A DNA stretch of 54,365 nucleotides from Candidatus Cloacimonadota bacterium. Lineage in GTDB: Bacteria > Cloacimonadota > Cloacimonadia > Cloacimonadales > Cloacimonadaceae. Made by a program: the position numbers and the translations under genes. The stretch covers positions 1-54,365 of the forward strand of contig JAKQNV010000161.1 in the NCBI GenBank assembly GCA_029565595.1, read 5' to 3'. The notes beneath the pieces are model-generated. The model was not told where the DNA came from, searched no databases, and saw only the letters and a program-made list of their open reading frames with translations. How positions within the stretch are numbered: the first letter of the stretch is position 1; each line of letters starts with the position of its first letter. Of the stretch, positions 1 to 7,426 are shown in pieces.

Positions 1-186
1 CAAAACCGCTTCGACGGCAACTGGACCCTCGTTCTGGCGGCCTACAACTGGGGCGAAAACAATGTGGCGCGTCGGATGCGCGGCGAGAAGATCGATCCCC
101 GGGCCGATTACCGCGGGCGCTTTTGGGATGTCCCGGAAACCTATAACTATATCAATAAAATCCTGCCGCCCGTAAAAAAGGCTTGA
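1..186 (+). CDS. Lytic transglycosylase, C-terminal end (partial)
   Basis: Only the last 61 codons are in the window (frame 1, TGA at 184-186), so it is missing from the ORF track. The segment LAAYNWGENNV matches the AYNAGxxxV signature near the end of SLT-type (family 1) lytic transglycosylases, and ETYNYINKIL matches the ETxxYVxKIL motif that closes this domain. These enzymes cleave the glycan strands of peptidoglycan in the periplasm, releasing 1,6-anhydromuropeptides. The catalytic glutamate and any N-terminal or LysM domains lie upstream of the window. In typical members the third residue of AYN is followed by A or C; here it is W, a mild variation. Family assignment is from the two motifs only. 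Confidence 0.75.
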   Translation, partial: QNRFDGNWTLVLAAYNWGENNVARRMRGEKIDPRADYRGRFWDVPETYNYINKILPPVKKA

Positions 187-241
187 CGGGATTCCAATGT
201 CTAAAAATAATAATAAAACTCTAATCTTTCAGGAGCTACTC

Positions 242-907
242 ATGTTGAAAAATCAACGTGGAAACGCACTTTTCTGGGTGATAAGCGCCATCCTGGCCAT
301 CGCGCTGATCTTTATCCTGGCGCTGTCCGGCAGCTTTAACCTGGATCCGGAAAAGAACGTTGACGACTGCACTACAAACATGAAAAATATCTGGGTCGCC
401 GCCAACGACTACATGCTGGACACCCAGAAAGACTTTACGGGAGATCTGAACGTCCTGCGCAAAACCATGCGTCCCAACGGCAAGGGCGCCTATCTTTCCG
501 ACGAAAAATACTGCCCCGAATCCCAGGGCCGCAAAGACGCATATCTGGTCTTCGGCAAACACGCCACCGAAATGTTCGAAGGCGAATTGCGCCACTACAA
601 CGGCATCATCGTCCTCTGCCCCAATCTGGACAAATTCCCCAAACACATTCTGGAAAAGAGTTTCTACGACAACATGAGCATCACCAAACTGCAGACTGTG
701 ATGATGAACGACATGGCTAAGATAGATGCCTTTACCAAATCCAATTCCAAACTCAAAGCCGAATATCTGCAAAAATACCTGGATTTCTGGAAGAAAACCC
801 CCAACGTCGATTTCCAGGCCTGCATCAGCGACCCCGCCTACCAAGCCATGCGCACAGAAGTGACCGGGGAAAAGGCGACGACCGAAACCGAAGAAGAAAC
901 CCAATAA
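242..907 (+). CDS. Pilin-like membrane-anchored protein of unknown function
   Basis: 221 residues from ATG 242. I prefer this over the ORF-track start at 197 because AGGAG sits 7-8 nt upstream of 242 and the protein then begins with a short basic segment, MLKNQRGNALFW, followed by one hydrophobic helix of about 20 residues. That layout (basic leader, small residue, hydrophobic helix) recalls type IV pilins and type II secretion pseudopilins, and the downstream CTTNMKNIWVAANDYM and YLSDEKYCPES segments resemble the paired-Cys layout of pseudopilin-like proteins. The canonical Glu at +5 after Gly is not present (G-NALFW). The rest is soluble, and the last 10 residues are Thr/Glu rich. A single-pass membrane protein of another kind is equally possible. 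Confidence 0.55.
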   Translation: MLKNQRGNALFWVISAILAIALIFILALSGSFNLDPEKNVDDCTTNMKNIWVAANDYMLDTQKDFTGDLNVLRKTMRPNGKGAYLSDEKYCPESQGRKDAYLVFGKHATEMFEGELRHYNGIIVLCPNLDKFPKHILEKSFYDNMSITKLQTVMMNDMAKIDAFTKSNSKLKAEYLQKYLDFWKKTPNVDFQACISDPAYQAMRTEVTGEKATTETEEETQ

Positions 908-935
908 TATTGACCGGCCACGTGTCCGGATCTTG

Positions 936-1010
936 AGCCCGCAAGCAGCATCTGACGCCGTGTCCTTTTCCTTCGGCATGAAAGCTGTTGCCTGCGGGCT
1001 TCGCTTTTTC
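936..1010 (+). terminator. Terminator-like long hairpin
   Basis: GCCCGCA (937-943) pairs with TGCGGGC (993-999), with further imperfect pairing inside (AGCAGC with GCTGTT, GCC with GGC), followed by a TTCGCTTTTT tract. It lies 30 nt after the stop of the pilin-like gene, so an intrinsic terminator is the simplest reading. Confidence 0.45.
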
Positions 1011-1371
1011 CCAAAAGAGGCCACGGAAAAGCTCAGATCTACGCAGAAAAAGATTCACCTCAGAGCAAAGCAGAATATGGCAGAGAAGCACAAAGATCTA
1101 TTAACCATAGAGGAGCAGAAAATCTGCGGCAATCCCCGCTTTTTTATCGGCGAAAATCTGCGGGAAACATCTTTTCCCCTTTTTTCCCCTCTTCAATTCG
1201 TGTCCATTTGTGGAATTAGTGGTTAGTTATCTTTGCTCTGTGTCTTTGTGCGTCAGTGTTTACGGCGCTTCAGCGAGCGCCGCTACAAGACATCCCTTTT
1301 TCCCTTTTCGCCTTTTTCCCTCCATGTCTCAGTGGTTTAATCTGTTTTAACATATAACAAGTAAGGTTCAT
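1011..1371. other. Non-coding stretch before folC
   Basis: No convincing gene here. ORF 933-1226 has no ribosome binding site and no recognisable protein pattern. The segment around 1190-1260 (cattTGTGGAATTAGTGGTTAG, then a CTCTGTGTCTTTGTG string) resembles low-complexity 'ctctgtgtctttgtg' intergenic sequence common in many bacterial genomes. A GCGCTTCAGCGAGCGC near-palindrome lies at about 1264-1280. No clear -35/-10 pair was found for folC. Confidence 0.4.
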
Positions 1372-2658
1372 ATGCAGTATCAGGAATTTCTCGACCACAT
1401 CTACCGCAAATACTCCGGCAACGTCAAACTGGAGTTGGACCGCATGCGCAACCTGCTGCGGGAAATGGACGATCCCCAGTCCTCGCTGCGCGGTTTCCAC
1501 GTCGCCGGCACCAACGGCAAAGGCAGCGTCTGCGCCGCCCTCGAAGCCCTTTGCCTCGCCCACCGTTTCAGCACCGGCCTGAACACCTCGCCCCATCTGA
1601 TAGACTACACCGAACGTTTCCGGCTGCAGGGCCGGGACATCGGATTTCAGAGGATCCTGGACACTTTCCTGCGTAACGAAACTCTTTTTGCCAAATGGGA
1701 CGCCTCCTTCTTTGAGATCACCACAGCCATCGCCTTCCAGATCTTTAAAGAGGAAAAACTGCATACCGCGGTGATCGAAGTCGGCCTGGGCGGCCGCCTG
1801 GATGCCACGAACCTTTTTACCCCAGATGTTTGCGCCATCACCACCATCGGCCTCGACCACGTGAAAACCCTGGGCGGAACGCTGGAACTGATCGCCGCTG
1901 AAAAAGCCGGCATCATCAAGCCTGGCGTGCCCGTGGTCTTGGGCCGCATCGAGCCCTCGCCCCTGAAGGTCATCACTGCCCAGGCGCAAGAATTGAAAGC
2001 CCCGGTTTTCATCTACGGCAGGGATTTTTCCGCCACTGTCACCGCGCGTCGCGTCAGCGGTTTGGAGTTCGATTTCCGCTTCGGACGGCATGTTTACAGA
2101 GGGCTGCGCACCAACCTGCTCGGCGAACACCAGGCCGCCAATCTCGCCGTGGCCCTGACCGCCTTTATCCTCTACCTGCAAAAAAGGAACATCCTGCTGC
2201 GTCCGCGCGCCCTGCGCCAGGCCCTGCAAAACATCAATTGGAAGGGCCGGATGCAGGTCCTCAGCCAAAAACCGGTCGTCATCGCCGACGGCGCCCACAA
2301 CGTCCAGGGCGTCCAGGCTCTGCTGGCCACGCTGCGTAAGATCTTTCCCCGCCGGCGTTTCCGCTTTTTGGTCTCTATCCTGGCGGACAAGGATTTTTCC
2401 CAAATGCTAAACCTCATCTGCGCCAATGCTGAAAAGATCTACCTCGCCCAAAACGAATCCGACCGCGCCGCCACCGTGGCGGAACAAGCCCGGGAAGTTG
2501 AAAAATACGGTGTGCCCTACCAGACCGCCAACTCGGTCGCCGCGGCCTACCGCCTTGCCCGAAATGAACAGGGCCCCCAAGACATCCTGATCTGCGGCGG
2601 TTCGCTCTACACTGTCGGAGAGCTGCTGCGCTGCGCGGAAGAGGAAAAAGGGGGCTAA
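1372..2658 (+). CDS. folC: Bifunctional folylpolyglutamate synthase / dihydrofolate synthase
   Basis: 428 residues, normal length for FolC. The enzyme adds L-glutamate to dihydropteroate and to reduced folates using ATP, in the cytoplasm. The P-loop GTNGKGSVCAAL is at about residues 45-57 and is followed by TSPHL, the folate loop. IEVGLGGRLDATN (about residues 136-148) is the Mur-ligase-type motif and GLDHVKTLGGTLELIAAEKAGI the next signature. ILADKDFSQM and GGSLYTVGEL are typical of the C-terminal Rossmann-like domain. The start at 1372 fits the usual MxYxEFLDHIY N-terminus, with AAGTAAGG upstream. It appears monocistronic. Whether it has both synthase activities or only the polyglutamylase activity cannot be read from the sequence. 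Confidence 0.93.
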   Translation: MQYQEFLDHIYRKYSGNVKLELDRMRNLLREMDDPQSSLRGFHVAGTNGKGSVCAALEALCLAHRFSTGLNTSPHLIDYTERFRLQGRDIGFQRILDTFLRNETLFAKWDASFFEITTAIAFQIFKEEKLHTAVIEVGLGGRLDATNLFTPDVCAITTIGLDHVKTLGGTLELIAAEKAGIIKPGVPVVLGRIEPSPLKVITAQAQELKAPVFIYGRDFSATVTARRVSGLEFDFRFGRHVYRGLRTNLLGEHQAANLAVALTAFILYLQKRNILLRPRALRQALQNINWKGRMQVLSQKPVVIADGAHNVQGVQALLATLRKIFPRRRFRFLVSILADKDFSQMLNLICANAEKIYLAQNESDRAATVAEQAREVEKYGVPYQTANSVAAAYRLARNEQGPQDILICGGSLYTVGELLRCAEEEKGG

Positions 2659-2703
2659 ACAACAGTCAACCTATTCCCTGCCTTGACAGCAGCGATATTT
2701 AGC

Positions 2704-2733
2704 TTGACACGTGGGAGATATAACTTCTAAATA
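2704..2733 (+). promoter_or_regulatory. Sigma-70-like promoter candidate for the double-Cache gene
   Basis: TTGACA (2704-2709), an 18-nt spacer, then TAAATA (2728-2733), about 50 nt before the ATG at 2782. The -35 is perfect and the -10 is fair. Confidence 0.45.
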
Positions 2734-2781
2734 GCATCAGGTTTTATCCTTCAAAGAAAGGATTGGCCGTGGGAGGAAGCC

Positions 2782-4263
2782 ATGAAAAAGCTGATTGTGC
2801 TTATCCTGCTGCTTGGGTTGTGGGGGGCATCATGGGGTAAAGCGGATGTTTCGGCCTTGCTGGGAACGGCCTGCGCCGAGTTGGAAAGGCAATGTGGGGA
2901 AACCCTGGCGGGGCTGCGGTCGATCGCGGCGGGGAGCGTGGCGCAAAGAGGTAACTGGGAAGAGCTCAAACCACAGTTGGAAGAGCTGAATGCCAGGATC
3001 CCCGGGGCCTATTTCTATGCTCTGCCCGACGGCAATTATTACAGTATCGCCCTGGACTACACCAACCTGAACATCAGCGACCGGGAGTATTTTCCAGGCC
3101 TGATCGCTGGAGATGAGGTCCATGGCTGGCCGCTCTACAGCCGTTCCTCAGGCAAAAAATCCGCCCTTTTCGCAGTTCCCATAACCAGCGATGGCAAAAC
3201 AACCGGGGCTTTGGGCGCGTCACTGTTCCTGGACGATCTGAGCGCCAGCCTGACGCGCTCGGCAGCGATCCCGGCGGATTTCACCTGGTTTGTGGTGGAC
3301 CGCGAAGGCAAGACAATCCTGGACAGGGAACCGGAATACATCTTCATGAACGCTTTGGCCGATGGGGGTGAATCCCTCGCCGCGGCTATCCGGACGGTCA
3401 TTGGGAACGACCGGGGCGAGGTAAGCTACGAAATTGGAGGCATAAACCGGGAGGCGTCCTACCAAAAGCTGATCCTTCCCGATTGGTGGATGGTAATGGC
3501 GCACAGGGAGATCCCGGAACTGAGGATGCCGGACAAGATGGACCTTTCCCTGAACCACTTCGTCCCCCTCCTGCAGCGGACCTTGCAAGGCATCGACAGC
3601 TACCTGGCCTCAAGTTTGAAACTATGCCAGATCGACTGGGGGAAGAAATCCGAAATCCGGGCCGAGCTGAGGCGCTATCTGGCGGACCAGCCGCTGGTTT
3701 TCGAGGCGGCTTTCGTGGACGCGCGGGGCATCCTGCAAACGATCGAACCGCGTGATTACAAGAATTTCGAGGGGACGGACATCAGCGGCCAGAGCCACGT
3801 CCGCGAAATGCTGGCCAGGCGGACGCCGGTCTTCAGCGGGGGATTCATGACCGTGGAGGGTTACCTCGCGGTAAACATAAGTCACCCGGTGTTCGATCCG
3901 AAAGGGGAGTTTGTGGGCTCGATGAACCTGTTGGTGAGACCGGAGCTTTTGGTCTCCAACCTGACCAAGGACATCCACGTGCTGGAAAACTACGAACTCT
4001 GGATCATGCAGGACGACGGTTACGTCGTGTATGACCAGGACAAGGTGGAACTGGGCAAAAACGTCCTGACCGACCCCATGTACAAGGAATACGGAACCCT
4101 GCTGGAATTGGCCAAAAGGATCAGTTCAGACAAGCGGGGCCAGGGCCAATATGTCTATATGTTGGCCGGGCACAAGCAAAAGGGAGTGAAAACCGCCGCC
4201 TGGGACACCGTCCAACTTCAGGGCAGGGATTGGCGGGTCGTCATCACCCATCCCGAGCAATAG
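2782..4263 (+). CDS. Secreted protein with two Cache sensor-like domains
   Basis: 493 residues. MKKLIVLILLLGLWGASWG is a signal peptide; GGGAGGAAGCC precedes the ATG. Two regions look like Cache (PAS-like extracellular ligand-binding) domains. The first, about residues 55-190, has IALDYTNLNISDREYFPGL, a KKSALFAVPI strand and a GALGASLFLDDL strand. The second, about residues 300-400, has FVDARGILQTIEP, DISGQSHVREM, AVNISHPVFD and FVGSMNLLVRPELL. ISDREYF and ISGQSHV are the classic ligand-pocket boundary motifs. In receptors these domains sit between two membrane helices and feed a kinase, cyclase or chemotaxis module. Here there is no second membrane helix and no output domain, so it is probably a periplasmic or surface ligand-binding protein, or the detached sensor of a partner not in view. 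Confidence 0.75.
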   Translation: MKKLIVLILLLGLWGASWGKADVSALLGTACAELERQCGETLAGLRSIAAGSVAQRGNWEELKPQLEELNARIPGAYFYALPDGNYYSIALDYTNLNISDREYFPGLIAGDEVHGWPLYSRSSGKKSALFAVPITSDGKTTGALGASLFLDDLSASLTRSAAIPADFTWFVVDREGKTILDREPEYIFMNALADGGESLAAAIRTVIGNDRGEVSYEIGGINREASYQKLILPDWWMVMAHREIPELRMPDKMDLSLNHFVPLLQRTLQGIDSYLASSLKLCQIDWGKKSEIRAELRRYLADQPLVFEAAFVDARGILQTIEPRDYKNFEGTDISGQSHVREMLARRTPVFSGGFMTVEGYLAVNISHPVFDPKGEFVGSMNLLVRPELLVSNLTKDIHVLENYELWIMQDDGYVVYDQDKVELGKNVLTDPMYKEYGTLLELAKRISSDKRGQGQYVYMLAGHKQKGVKTAAWDTVQLQGRDWRVVITHPEQ

Positions 4264-4590
4264 GGCTTTCGCTCCATCTTTCGCCACTCCAGGCCAAAAG
4301 CCACGGATCCCGGCCTTGATATAAATTAGCCGGACCGGCGTGCTCGATGTTTTGTCCGCTTGGACATTTGAAACTGGCGTTTATTGGAGAGGATTTTGTG
4401 CGTGCTTATCCGTAGTGTAAAAAATCCTTGACACAGCTGTGCCGCCGGAAAAACACTTATTTTATAAATAATGCCGGCGGTTCAGGCGGAAGAAGCCAAT
4501 CCCTTTTGCAGTTACGGGCTGCAGCCGGCCAGGCAGAAAATGCCGGAACCGGACACCGCCGGCCGCGAAAATAAGACTCTGGGAGGAGTG
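4264..4590. promoter_or_regulatory. Intergenic region with TTGACA element and structured leader candidate
   Basis: A perfect TTGACA at 4428-4433 is followed 23 nt later by an A/T-rich TTATTTTATAAATA block. The spacing is longer than the usual 17, so the true -10 is uncertain. Just downstream, GCCGGCGG (4473-4480) is the exact complement of CCGCCGGC (4556-4563), enclosing smaller hairpins such as GGCA-gaaaa-TGCC. The ORF track extends the next gene into this region, but the reading frame there looks like chance. Confidence 0.4.
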
Positions 4591-5286
4591 ATGGACAACG
4601 AAGCGATCCGCCGCGAGGCGAGGGACTTGCTCAAGGACAAATGGGGCTCGCTGGCTCTGGTTTGGCTGATCATCTACGCGATCTACGGGATCATGAACAT
4701 CGTCATTCCGGGCTTGGGCAGCGTGGTTCCGCTGATCGTGGGCGGGCCCCTGACTCTGGGCATCACCGCCATTTTTCTCAAACTCTGGCGCCGCGAGGAT
4801 TTCCGCATCGAAGAGATGTTCGAAGGCTTCCACGATTTTACCCGCTCGCTGGTCGCTTATTTGCTGATCGGCCTCTACTGTTTTCTTTGGGCGTTGCTGC
4901 TGATCGTGCCGGGAGTCATCGCCGGCATCAGCTATTCCATGACCTTTTTCATCCTGGCGGAAGATCCCAAGATCGAGGCGGAGGCGGCCATGCGCCAAAG
5001 CAAACAGATGATGGAAGGTCACAAGACCGAATTCTTTATGCTGATGCTGTCTTTCATCGGCTGGTTTTTGCTCAGCTGCCTGACCTTCGGGATCGGCTTT
5101 TTGTTTTTGTCTTCCTACACCATGATGGCGAGCATGCTCTTTTATCAAAAGCTGAAAGGCCAGACTGCCCAAAACGCACATCAGAATTGGACGGCCCCGC
5201 CGAACCCGGTCATGCCCGAGCATCCGGAAACACCCACGGAAACTGAAACCCAGGAAGAGCCACCCAAACCCCCTGAAGAAATGTGA
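4591..5286 (+). CDS. DUF975 family integral membrane protein
   Basis: 231 residues from ATG 4591, chosen over 4471 because GGGAGGAGTG immediately precedes it and the family begins with xIRxEARxxLKxxW, seen here as NEAIRREARDLLKDKWG. About five or six membrane segments follow, including LIIYAIYGIMNIVIPGLG, YLLIGLYCFLWALLLIVPGV and a FFMLMLSFIGWFLLSCLTFG-like helix. The cytoplasmic AEDPKIEAEAAMRQSKQMM stretch is the typical DUF975 motif between helices. The C-terminal 40 residues are Pro/Glu/Thr rich. The function of the family is not established; members are often described as uncharacterised inner membrane proteins. Its stop overlaps the GTG start of the next gene by 4 nt, so the two are translationally coupled. 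Confidence 0.8.
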   Translation: MDNEAIRREARDLLKDKWGSLALVWLIIYAIYGIMNIVIPGLGSVVPLIVGGPLTLGITAIFLKLWRREDFRIEEMFEGFHDFTRSLVAYLLIGLYCFLWALLLIVPGVIAGISYSMTFFILAEDPKIEAEAAMRQSKQMMEGHKTEFFMLMLSFIGWFLLSCLTFGIGFLFLSSYTMMASMLFYQKLKGQTAQNAHQNWTAPPNPVMPEHPETPTETETQEEPPKPPEEM

Positions 5287-5582
5287 CCGACACGGAAGCG
5301 ATAGTCGCGGCGATCAGATCAATCCCACCGGGCAAGGTCGCCAGTTATGCCGGGATCGCAGAACTGGCCGGGATTCCCCACGGAGCCCGGCAGGTCGCGC
5401 GAATTTTGCATACCTGCTCGGAAAAATACGGTTTGCCCTGGTGGCGTGTGGTGCGGGCTTCAGGAGAGATAGCCCTGCCGGGAGCCGGAGGGCTCGAACA
5501 AAAAAAACTCCTCCTGAATGAGGGAGTGGTTTTCAAATCCTCCCGGGTGGTGGATCTGCGGCAAAGCGGATATTTCGGCTAG
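5283..5582 (+). CDS. Alkyltransferase-like protein (ATL), MGMT DNA-binding fold without the acceptor cysteine
   Basis: 99 residues, GTG start overlapping the preceding stop (GTGA). It matches the DNA-binding domain of O6-alkylguanine-DNA alkyltransferases: IRSIPPGKVASYAGIAELAG, then the arginine-finger helix GARQVARIL. In MGMT the next motif is PCHRVV with the alkyl-accepting Cys; here it is PWWRVV. Replacement of Cys by Trp is the hallmark of ATL proteins, which bind O6-alkylguanine, flip it out and hand the lesion to nucleotide excision repair instead of reversing it. The small size (about 100 residues) is right for ATLs. The second W in place of His is less usual. The role in repair is inferred from the family. 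It ends 10 nt before the convergent Sel1 gene. Confidence 0.85.
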   Translation: MTDTEAIVAAIRSIPPGKVASYAGIAELAGIPHGARQVARILHTCSEKYGLPWWRVVRASGEIALPGAGGLEQKKLLLNEGVVFKSSRVVDLRQSGYFG

Positions 5583-5592
5583 CGCTCAAATT

Positions 5593-6576
5593 TCAATCCA
5601 CGATTTTTACACTGCCGTGCTCGGCGATCCATTTTTCCGCGCGGGCTTGCAGCTGTTGTAACTCCTCCTCAGTGAGTTCCCTGCTCACTTTTTCATAGAT
5701 GTAACGCGCCGATTCGTGGTTGTTGGCGGCGGCCAGCTTCCACCAGAAAATCGCCTCCAGGTCATCTTTTGGGACTCCGTTGCCGGTGTGGTAGCAATTC
5801 CCCAAAACGTATTGCCCGTCGGCAAAACCCTGTTCGGCGGCCATTTTGAACCATTTTACGGCTTCGGTATAATCGCGGGGAACGCCATCGCCGTTGTAGT
5901 AAACGGTTCCCAGGTTGAATTGCGCTCCGGCATGTCCCTGTAGGGCTGCGGAATGATACCAACTGATGGCTTCGATGGCATCCTGGGACGTTCCCTCGCC
6001 GAAGTTGTAACAGCAGCCCAAGCTGTATTGCGCCTTGGCGTACCCGCTTTGCGCGGCGCGACGGAACCATTTGACCGCTTCAACTTTGTCCACTTCAGTC
6101 CCTTCTCCGAAATTGTAACAGCAGCCAAGACAGTATTGGGCTTTCGAATAGCCCTGATCGGACGCCAGACGGAACCAGCGCAACGCGATCGCGCAATCGA
6201 CCGGCACGCCTAAACCCATGCCGTGGCAAAGTCCCATGCTGTATTGGGCTTCCGGAAGGCCCTGGTTGGCGGCTACGGAAAACCAGTTGTAAGCAGCGCT
6301 GTAATCCTTTTCCACCCCGTCGCCGTTGAAATAGCAGAGGCCCAGATTGTACTGCGCCCGGGCATAATTCCTTTCGGCGGCCAACTTTAGCCACTTGATC
6401 GCCTCGCGTTTGTTTTTGGCGACGCCCAGGCCGGTGTCGTAGCACATGGCGAGGTTGTACTGCGCTTCGGCGTTGTTGTCCTTTGCCTTTTGCACAAGGT
6501 CACGGTTGTAAATCTGTTCCGCCAGGAGCATTTCACAGCTTACTGTCATCAGTAATAATAGAATGACATAACGCAT
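5593..6576 (-). CDS. Secreted Sel1-repeat (TPR-like) protein
   Basis: 327 residues. MRYVILLLLMTVSCEMLLAEQ looks like a signal peptide; a lipoprotein is unlikely because no residues match a lipobox with Cys followed by the mature chain. The body is seven consecutive 36-residue Sel1-like repeats of the form AQYNLGxCYxxGxGVxxDxxEAxxWxxxAAxQG, followed by a degenerate eighth and a C-terminal helix. Sel1 repeats form a solenoid of antiparallel helices used for protein-protein interaction; secreted bacterial members act as scaffolds, for example in envelope or virulence regulation. Repeats 4 and 5 are nearly identical (CCYNFGEG in both), which suggests recent duplication. The ATG at 6576 has GGAGG 9-10 nt upstream on this strand. 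The partner is unknown. Confidence 0.85.
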   Translation of the reverse strand: MRYVILLLLMTVSCEMLLAEQIYNRDLVQKAKDNNAEAQYNLAMCYDTGLGVAKNKREAIKWLKLAAERNYARAQYNLGLCYFNGDGVEKDYSAAYNWFSVAANQGLPEAQYSMGLCHGMGLGVPVDCAIALRWFRLASDQGYSKAQYCLGCCYNFGEGTEVDKVEAVKWFRRAAQSGYAKAQYSLGCCYNFGEGTSQDAIEAISWYHSAALQGHAGAQFNLGTVYYNGDGVPRDYTEAVKWFKMAAEQGFADGQYVLGNCYHTGNGVPKDDLEAIFWWKLAAANNHESARYIYEKVSRELTEEELQQLQARAEKWIAEHGSVKIVD

Positions 6577-6898
6577 TTTACGCCTCCATCTATGATTACT
6601 TATACATACATAATAATCAACAAACTTCTGGAAAAAAGGATATTCTTCTCCCTATCGAGCGCCATGTCCATCTTTCTCCGCAGCCTTTATCACTTCTTAG
6701 TCAAGCCTTAATCAAGCGTTAATAATTAAGACTTGATTAAGGCTTGATTATGACTTGATTAACGCTTTGGAGCGAGGATGAGCCGTCCTGAAATAGCTTG
6801 ACTCGTCGTTAGGAGGATGGCTGTAAAACTTGGATATCCTGGCTGTTGTTCAAAAAGATGGGGCCGCTGTTGAAACTATCTATCCGATTGCCAAAAAA
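6577..6898. other. Intergenic region between Sel1 gene and Nudix gene
   Basis: Contains the 11-bp-lattice dyad described separately (6700-6759) and otherwise no gene I can support. ORF 6830-7636 on the plus strand is a shadow of the Nudix gene. Confidence 0.5.
6700..6759. repeat. 11-bp-lattice inverted repeat (diverged type)
   Basis: GTCAA at 6700, ATCAA at 6711 and ATAAT at 6722 are followed by TTGAT at 6733, 6744 and 6755: six cores exactly 11 bp apart with the strand switching at the centre. A perfect 16-bp inverted repeat, TCAAGCCTTAATCAAG (6701-6716) against CTTGATTAAGGCTTGA (6732-6747), lies inside it. It resembles the four 71-bp elements elsewhere in the window only in the ATCAA-N6 / N6-TTGAT layout. 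Confidence 0.8.
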
Positions 6899-7426
6899 TC
6901 ACTTAATCCGCAGTCCCGTTTCCTGATGGATAAACTGCCGGTGCGACTCGAAAGCGATCGGTGGCAAGGCGTCCAGAGGAAAAAACCTGGCTTCGGCGGC
7001 ATCGTCCCCGGCCTGAAGGGTTCCACCGGTAATCTCCATGCGGAAACAAAGGCTGAGCACTTTTTCCACGACCGGGCTATAGCCGAAATGCCAGCCGATG
7101 AAATGGCCAATTTTGCCCTCCAGTCCGGTTTCCTCGCGCAGTTCCGCGCTGGCGTTTTCCTCCGGGCTCAGATAGATCTCCATGTAGCCGCTGGGCAGCG
7201 CCCACTCGCCCGGATTGGGCTCGAAGATCCGTTTGACCAGGAGCAGCTCGCGCCTGTCGTTCAAAACCAGCATCGCCACGGCCGGTACGGGATTTTTGTA
7301 ATAGGTCCAGCCGCAGGCCGGGCAAACGGGCCGGAGTTTGCCCTCGCGGTCGCTGACCAGATCGAGTCTGGCTCCGCAGCTGAGGCAGAAATTCGCGTTG
7401 GCATAGCTATTCGCGTTTGTTTCCAT
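6899..7426 (-). CDS. Zinc-ribbon Nudix hydrolase with a degenerate Nudix box
   Basis: 175 residues from ATG at 7426; the ORF track's longer form (to 7486) has no better start signal. Two CxxC knuckles near the N-terminus (FCLSCGARL and CPACGWTYYKNP) form the zinc ribbon seen in NADH-pyrophosphatase (NudC)-like and ADP-ribose-type Nudix proteins, and PVPAVAMLVL starts the Nudix fold. The Nudix box GYMEIYLSPEEN...AELREETGL keeps the metal-binding ELREE core, but position 7 is Leu instead of Glu and position 15 is Ala instead of Arg. Family members hydrolyse nucleoside diphosphates linked to another moiety (NADH, ADP-ribose, NDP-sugars). The substrate cannot be assigned, and reduced activity is possible. 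Confidence 0.8.
   Translation of the reverse strand: METNANSYANANFCLSCGARLDLVSDREGKLRPVCPACGWTYYKNPVPAVAMLVLNDRRELLLVKRIFEPNPGEWALPSGYMEIYLSPEENASAELREETGLEGKIGHFIGWHFGYSPVVEKVLSLCFRMEITGGTLQAGDDAAEARFFPLDALPPIAFESHRQFIHQETGLRIK

Noticed and set aside
236-1024. 262-residue minus-strand ORF and the 933-1226 plus ORF
   Set aside because: No ribosome site; covers the pilin-like gene on the other strand or the terminator-like hairpin.
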